This document shows positions 61,696 to 64,000 of a stretch of DNA of 64,000 nt, piece after piece (within the stretch, counting starts at the first letter, position 1; each line of letters starts with the position of its first letter). Below the pieces are notes generated by a model. That model had not been told where the DNA came from, searched no databases, and worked only from the letters and a program-made list of their open reading frames with translations. The translations under genes were made by a program, and so were the position numbers. The stretch comes from Nesterenkonia alba DSM 19423 (lineage in GTDB: Bacteria > Actinomycetota > Actinomycetes > Actinomycetales > Micrococcaceae): contig NZ_ATXP01000002.1 of the NCBI RefSeq assembly GCF_000421745.1, positions 186,001 through 250,000 of the forward strand, written 5' to 3'.

Positions 61696-62497
61696 GGGTG
61701 CGGGCGTTGGCCAGCACGGGCAGCTTCTCCCGGGTGGCGTTGACTGTTTCGACGTCGATCTCGGCGATGAGCATCTCCGGTGCTTCCTCAGCTTCGGCAA
61801 GGATTTCTCCGGCCGGGGAGACGATCACCGAGTGCCCCACCCCGGAGGGTGCGCCGTGGGGTGCTTCAACACCGGCAGCTTCGGGTAGCCCCTGCCCACA
61901 GGCGATGACGTACTGGGTGGAATCCAAAGCTCGCGCCACGGCCAGCGTCCGCCACTGCGCGACTTTTCCGGGGCCGGCTTGCCAGGAGGCGGGTACGACG
62001 ACGGCGTGGGTGCCTTGGTGCGCATAGTACTGAAACAGTTGGGGGAACCGGATGTCGTAACAGGTGGCCAGTCCGAAGTTCATCCCGAGCAGGGGGAAGT
62101 GGACCGGTCGTTGACCGGGTTGCACAGTCCGGGATTCGGTGAACCCGAAGGCGTCGTAAAGGTGCAGTTTGTCATAGGTGGCTAGCACGGAGGGTCCGGC
62201 GGCCAGCAGGGTGTTCCTCACCCGCGGGGTGCCATCTTCGGCAGGGTCCCCGGCAGTGAAACCACCGGCGATGACGACCACGCCGTGCCGGCGTCCCAGG
62301 TTGTGTACCGCGGTGGACCACTCGTCGCTGTTCTCAGCCACCTCCGTGAGGGGATAGCCGAAGGCGCGCTGAGCCGCCTCCGGGAAGACGACCAGTTGCG
62401 CGCCGGCGTCGGCCGCCTCGGCGGTCCATTGGGCCATGAGTTCCAGGTTCGCTGCAGGATCCGGACCTGTGACGATCTGGCACACCGCTATACGCAT
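61688..62497 (-). CDS. Carbon-nitrogen hydrolase (nitrilase superfamily amidase)
   Basis: A 269-residue amidase with a complete catalytic triad: Glu in VVFPEAAQRA, Lys in YDKLHLYDAFGF and Cys in ATCYDIRFPQLF. The closing segment VIVSPAGEILAEAEEAPEM is typical of the Nit1/Nit2 and omega-amidase branches (for example deaminated-glutathione amidase). The exact substrate is not readable. The ATG has TAGGGT six nt upstream on the minus strand, leaderless again. Confidence 0.9.
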   Translation of the reverse strand: MRIAVCQIVTGPDPAANLELMAQWTAEAADAGAQLVVFPEAAQRAFGYPLTEVAENSDEWSTAVHNLGRRHGVVVIAGGFTAGDPAEDGTPRVRNTLLAAGPSVLATYDKLHLYDAFGFTESRTVQPGQRPVHFPLLGMNFGLATCYDIRFPQLFQYYAHQGTHAVVVPASWQAGPGKVAQWRTLAVARALDSTQYVIACGQGLPEAAGVEAPHGAPSGVGHSVIVSPAGEILAEAEEAPEMLIAEIDVETVNATREKLPVLANARTLG

Positions 62498-62567
62498 GGT
62501 TCTACCCTACTGGTCCGCTAGGCTGGGGGCGGATGCAGCCGGACGACCCCCGTAAGGAGCAGGTGAG

Positions 62568-62840
62568 ATGGACAAGCTCGTGGACAAGGCACTGACCAGG
62601 GGAATCTCGATGGCCGGGGGGCTGGTGGCCACCAAGGTCTTCGAGTTCGGTTGGAAGCAGGTGACCGGGGAGGATGCCCCTAAGCACGACGACGTCGACA
62701 CCGTCTCCTTGAAGAAAGCGTTGGTCTTTGCGGTCACCTCAGCGGCGATCTCGGCCACGGTGCAGATCCTGTCCCAGCGCGGGGCCCGTGAAGCTTCAAA
62801 GAAGATCAAGGCCTCCTACGGCAAGCGTTCCGAGGTCTGA
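62568..62840 (+). CDS. DUF4235 membrane protein
   Basis: A 90-residue protein. GGLVATKVFEFGWKQVTGED, ALVFAVTSAAISATVQILSQRGAREA and a Lys-rich end match the small actinobacterial DUF4235 family (two membrane-associated helices, W-x-x-x-T-G-E motif). Preceded by AAGGAG ten nt before the ATG. Function unknown. Confidence 0.85.
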   Translation: MDKLVDKALTRGISMAGGLVATKVFEFGWKQVTGEDAPKHDDVDTVSLKKALVFAVTSAAISATVQILSQRGAREASKKIKASYGKRSEV

Positions 62841-63021
62841 ACTCCCGGGTCTGAACTCCGAAGTCTGAACACTGCCGGCTGAGCACTGCTGACCACAGCT
62901 CAGCCCGTCGCTGGCCGTCTTACCCTACGGTCGTTCACAGGCTCGACCCGCGCAGACGCCGTGCCGCGGCCGGCTCACCCTCAACCAGGTCTTCCCGTGG
63001 TACGGGGCCGGACTGAGCTCT

Positions 63022-63204
63022 CTACCGCGGGGTCGGTTTGGTTTTCTTCCCGTCACGCCCCAGCAGGTAGGCGATGCCCACCGCGGAGACCACCGCCGCG
63101 CCGAAGGAGAACCCGGCGGCCACATTGGGGTCCCCCACCAGCGCGATAATGCCCGCGATGGCGGCCAGGATCGTGATGAGAGCGAACGCAATCTTCAGGA
63201 TCAT
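63022..63204 (-). CDS. Small two-helix membrane protein, hypothetical
   Basis: A 60-residue protein: helix 1 ILKIAFALITILAAIAGIIAL, helix 2 AAGFSFGAAVVSAVGIAYLLG, basic tail GRDGKKTKPTPR. The hydrophobic pattern and a purine-rich AGGCGG before the ATG support a real gene; no family recognised. It lies on the same strand as and just downstream of mnhG. The segment 62841-63021 has nothing recognisable. Confidence 0.6.
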   Translation of the reverse strand: MILKIAFALITILAAIAGIIALVGDPNVAAGFSFGAAVVSAVGIAYLLGRDGKKTKPTPR

Positions 63205-63277
63205 GCCGCCTAGCTTAGCCGCTCAGCGGCGTGTTGTGGGGTGTCCCGGTGAGGAGCTTCCGGTCGTGGCCGGTGGA

Positions 63278-63667
63278 TTAATCTTTGGTGTCGTCGAGCT
63301 CTCGGCGGACCCCGCGCTGGCGGGAGAGCCGCTCCACGGTGAGTGCCAGCTCGTCGTGGGTGAGCAGGTCGGTGCGCAGGTGCTTGGTCCGGTACCCGGC
63401 TCGGCCCACCACGTGGGCGCTCACCGGGGCGGTGAGGATCATCAGCCCCCAAGCCAACAGGCAGATCGCCACCCATTCCCAGGACCGCCACATGATCGCG
63501 GCCGAGAGCAGCAGCATCAGTAAACCGAGCACCTGGGGTTTGGTGGCTGCGTGCATCCGGGAGTGCAGGTCGGGGAAGCGCACCAGCCCGACGCCGGCGG
63601 CTAAGGACATCAGTCCTCCGATCACCATGAAGACCGCGGCCACCGTGTCCAGAATCGTCTCTAGCAT
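63278..63667 (-). CDS. mnhG: Na+/H+ antiporter subunit G
   Basis: A 129-residue MnhG/MrpG/PhaG protein with three TM helices; the family pattern G-L-V-R-F-P-D-L-H-S-R-M-H-A-A-T-K is exact. It is the last subunit of the multi-subunit Mrp antiporter, which exchanges cytoplasmic Na+ for H+. Its start overlaps the mnhF stop (TGATG). The tail (residues 95-129) is charged. Confidence 0.95.
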   Translation of the reverse strand: MLETILDTVAAVFMVIGGLMSLAAGVGLVRFPDLHSRMHAATKPQVLGLLMLLLSAAIMWRSWEWVAICLLAWGLMILTAPVSAHVVGRAGYRTKHLRTDLLTHDELALTVERLSRQRGVRRELDDTKD

Positions 63668-64000
63668 CAGCTCTCCCCCGCCTGGTCGTCTTTCTTCTTC
63701 GGGGTGAACCCGGACTTCGTCAGCGCGGCGAACCAGGATGTTGTCTCGTCTTCTTCGGCACCGCGGCCTTGACCCGAGCCCCGCTGGCCGGGGGCGGCTG
63801 GTTCCACCTCGGGGACCTCGACGGTCTCCGGGTGGTCAGGTTCGGGAACCCGGACCACCACGTAGCGGGCGATCGCCACCGCACCAAGGAACCCAATCAC
63901 CGCGGTGACCACCACAAAGAGGATGAAGTCCTGGTGCTCGTGGTAGGCCATATCGGCCAGCAGCATGGAACCGACCACAATGAGAATGACGTCTACGCTG
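63667..64000 (-). CDS. mnhF: Na+/H+ antiporter subunit F, 5' end cut by the window edge
   Basis: At least 111 codons are visible; the frame is open to the right edge, so the start lies outside. The visible part has two TM helices (VDVILIVVGSMLLADMAY; DFILFVVVTAVIGFLGAVAIARYV) typical of MrpF. A further 55 residues of acidic, Pro/Gly-rich tail (ending GFTPKKKDDQAGES) are not part of the usual family. MnhG follows with a 1-bp overlap, so upstream mnhA-E genes are expected beyond the window. Confidence 0.88.
   Translation of the reverse strand, partial: SVDVILIVVGSMLLADMAYHEHQDFILFVVVTAVIGFLGAVAIARYVVVRVPEPDHPETVEVPEVEPAAPGQRGSGQGRGAEEDETTSWFAALTKSGFTPKKKDDQAGES

Overview
The window looks like chromosomal DNA of a high-GC actinobacterium, most likely in Micrococcales. 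The evidence is a dnaK-grpE-dnaJ-hspR operon under perfect HAIR operators, a resuscitation-promoting-factor (Rpf) type secreted muralytic protein, an LAxTG-type wall-anchor remnant, many leaderless-looking starts (a -10 hexamer 6-8 nt before ATG/GTG), and a complete lack of prophage, transposase, CRISPR or RNA genes. The genus cannot be fixed from the sequence; a Micrococcaceae-like organism is my guess.

Layout. 1-4.2 kb: a siderophore uptake operon on the minus strand (two FecCD permeases, ATPase, lipoprotein receptor, and the start of a siderophore-interacting reductase cut by the left edge). 4.3-11.6 kb: amidohydrolase, bifunctional PutA, a divergent two-HTH GntR/FCD regulator and a LysE exporter, that is, proline/amino-acid catabolism. 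11.6-15.8 kb: a small protein with homing-endonuclease-associated repeats, copZ-copA copper export and an EamA transporter. 15.9-18.4 kb: an AztD-like His/Asp-rich metal chaperone and a secreted acidic protein, both preceded by TTGC/GCAA inverted repeats (Zur-like). 18.5-23.1 kb: trmB, a lipoprotein PBP and an AbgT transporter broken by a one-base insertion. 23.2-27.7 kb: the Hsp70 operon. 27.8-30.7 kb: divergent gabD/gabT. 30.7-32.7 kb: SGNH hydrolase and MFS transporter. 32.8-38.8 kb: a sugar regulon of two orphan ABC binding proteins, a LacI repressor and a GH2 glycosidase, tied together by three near-identical palindromes. 38.9-44.4 kb: xi-class GST, a hypothetical protein, an SDR, an MscS channel and hisD. 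44.5-46.5 kb: the serine-rich SH3/Rpf protein. 46.7-50.0 kb: a HAD phosphatase and a GntR-ABC cassette, bounded by two inverted copies of an 80-bp hairpin element. 50.1-52.8 kb: Rieske ferredoxin, S4 protein, a surface-protein remnant, a small secreted protein, and a DUF2975/XRE pair. 52.8-56.4 kb: an MMPL exporter with TetR. 56.4-62.5 kb: pabB, a lipoprotein, cardiolipin synthase, pabC and a nitrilase-family amidase. 62.5-64 kb: small membrane proteins and the end of an Mrp/Mnh Na+/H+ antiporter operon (mnhF, mnhG), cut by the right edge.

Most of this is ordinary core or metabolic content. The items that stand out are the paired hairpin element with compensatory stem changes, an 18-bp palindrome shared (16/18) by the putA-regulator and rpf upstream regions, the reconstructable LacI regulon without permeases, the Zur-like pair of acidic secreted proteins, the truncated LAHTG surface protein, and the clean single-base abgT frameshift. 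I did not find a convincing new defence or mobile system.
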